Assembly: GCA_015478675.1 (NCBI GenBank)
Contig: JADMIH010000044.1
Location: 1-24,377 of the forward strand
Reading direction: 5' to 3'
From: Chloroflexota bacterium
GTDB lineage: Bacteria; Chloroflexota; Chloroflexia; QHBQ01; JADMIH01
Length of the DNA: 24,377 bases
In this document: positions 23,625 through 24,377 of the stretch, piece after piece
Layout of the letters: each line of letters opens with the position of its first letter
Position numbering within the stretch: the first letter of the stretch is position 1
Position numbers and translations under genes: made by a program
Notes under the pieces: generated by a model
Told to the model about the DNA's origin: nothing
Database searches by the model: none
What the model saw: the letters and a program-made list of their open reading frames with translations, nothing else

Positions 23625-24002
23625 TCACCTGTCTAGCTCCTCGGAGATTAGCTTGCCTGACAGCTTGTTGGAGAGGATCCGCGTGCTGAGGGGACCGCGC
23701 GCCGCCTGCGGCGTTTGCTGGCTCTGGAGATCACCTGTGATTTTCTCATTTTCAGCGGCTTGCGTTGAGAAACCTATTCGGGGCACGCGGGTAGCTTCGT
23801 CTACCCATCGCCGGCCGACGATACCCCAGTGGAGCAGCACATGCTCTAGCGTTTCCATCCACCACTCGCTCTCGAAGACTCCCTTGCCTGCCTTCTTCAG
23901 CGCCAGCTCCATCGCCTCCTCATTCACGGTAATCAGCGTGCCGTTGGTGGACTGTGCTCTATAAACTTTATCCATCTGGCTCCACATCATCTGCTGTGGC
24001 AT
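23625..24002 (-). CDS. Hypothetical protein, 125 residues
   Basis: Not recognised. Starts MPQQMMWSQMDKVYRAQST; the ATG at 24000-24002 has AGGAGAGAG about 5 bases before, a good ribosome site. The N-terminal two thirds look like a folded alpha/beta domain (TLITVNEEAMELALKKAGKG, WWMETLEHVLLHWGIVGRRW). The last 45 residues are polar and probably disordered (ENEKITGDLQSQQTPQAARG). No signal peptide or membrane helix. It converges on the thioesterase gene, 40 bases away, with no clear hairpin between. Its promoter is visible at 24091-24118. Confidence 0.65.
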   Translation of the reverse strand: MPQQMMWSQMDKVYRAQSTNGTLITVNEEAMELALKKAGKGVFESEWWMETLEHVLLHWGIVGRRWVDEATRVPRIGFSTQAAENEKITGDLQSQQTPQAARGPLSTRILSNKLSGKLISEELDR

Positions 24003-24090
24003 AAATCTCTCTCCTATCCATCCCTCGCAAAGCCGAACAAATCTTTATCTATGCTCTCTGCCCGGCAGAAATAACTGTTAGTGTGTAACT

Positions 24091-24118
24091 ATTATATATT
24101 ATCAGCCCACTTTCTCAA
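24091..24118 (-). promoter_or_regulatory. Promoter of the hypothetical gene at 23625-24002
   Basis: On the minus strand, TTGAGA (24113-24118), 16 bases, TATAAT (24091-24096). Start near 24084 gives a leader of about 80 bases. Confidence 0.55.
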
Positions 24119-24169
24119 GCCCTACAAAGGTCCCAAAGGTGAGTAGGACCAGCGGGCGATGAGTGCTGA

Positions 24170-24198
24170 GGAGTGTGAACCCCTGGGGTTCACACTCC
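24170..24198. repeat. Perfect palindrome, 14-bp arms
   Basis: Arms 24170-24183 (GGAGTGTGAACCCC) and 24185-24198 are exact complements around a single T. No T-run follows and no gene ends nearby in the window. It may end a gene beyond the right edge on the minus strand, or be a protein-binding site. Confidence 0.5.
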
Positions 24199-24271
24199 CA
24201 CAACTTGGTGCAGAAGACTCTATTTGAACCGGTGAGTATGCTACAGATGTGTATTAAAGAAGGTACAGCTA

Positions 24272-24328
24272 TTCTGAATAGGGGTGGGGTGTAAGGCCGA
24301 CAGCACCGTCTCGATGCTGAACACTCAC
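24272..24328. repeat. Decayed copy related to the uvrB-side element
   Basis: TTCTGAATAGGGGTGGGGTG at 24272-24291 is close to 17755-17773, and CTGAACACTCAC at 24317-24328 is close to the right end of that element (CTGAACACTTAC, 17829-17840). The two halves keep their order and orientation, 55 rather than 88 bases apart. The right end again fits the shared terminal consensus except for one base. Confidence 0.4.
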
Positions 24329-24333
24329 AAAAA

Positions 24334-24377
24334 GTAACTGCTCAGATATAGGGTGGAGAGAGAGGGAGCTAGCCCCC
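24334..24377 (+). mobile_element. Possible left end of an IS66-type element cut by the window edge
   Basis: GTAACTGCTCAGATATAGGG (24334-24353) fits GTAANTRYTCAG and resembles the inner side of the element at 4190-4384, where CTCAGCAGATATAG is found on the minus strand. Only 44 bases remain in the window, so the other end, a transposase gene and any target duplication cannot be seen. Confidence 0.4.

Overview
The window is an ordinary bacterial chromosome segment with protein genes on both strands and no rRNA, tRNA or CRISPR array that I could find. Several features suggest a member of the Chloroflexota, perhaps Ktedonobacteria-like. There are secreted proteins with FGYPISE/QYFER-type repeats and a GCWE-type domain (both familiar from that phylum), a T/P-rich lipoprotein, a compact paaABCD cluster without paaE, and enlarged Lon and ArgRS proteins. 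The phylum is an inference from family resemblance, not a measured result.

Layout. Bases 1-4075 hold envelope and secreted functions: a membrane-anchored GCWE-domain protein with an apparent frameshift near its end, a small lipoprotein, an imidazolonepropionase-like amidohydrolase, and a secreted protein with two FGYP-type repeats followed by an HExxH metallopeptidase-like domain. Bases 4141-9600 hold argS, an arginine-deiminase-like gene and a family 9 glycosyltransferase, all on the + strand. The argS leader is interrupted by a 195-bp element with 13-bp terminal inverted repeats and an exact 8-bp target duplication. Bases 9643-13662 hold tatA (minus strand), a YcaQ-type winged-helix DNA glycosylase gene with a probable leaderless promoter, and a large membrane-anchored protein of unknown function.

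Bases 14048-17520 form a phenylacetate degradation unit. A consensus sigma-70-type promoter and a PaaR-like palindrome precede a TetR regulator, followed by paaA, paaB, paaC and paaD, which encode most of the phenylacetyl-CoA epoxidase. The reductase paaE and the ligase paaK are not in the window. Bases 17521-22992 hold uvrB and lon in convergent orientation around a strong shared terminator. The last part has a hotdog thioesterase, a small conserved-looking hypothetical gene, and non-coding sequence with repeat ends running off the window.

Three points deserve most attention. First, the deiminase-like protein keeps four of the five catalytic residues of arginine deiminase but has serine where the nucleophilic cysteine should be. 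Second, a set of short non-coding elements shares the terminal consensus GTAANTRYTCAG; two of them lie in the control regions of argS and uvrB, and the end of a possible third or larger element lies at the right edge. Third, the 5' end gene shows a one-base lesion that splits a recognisable C-terminus.
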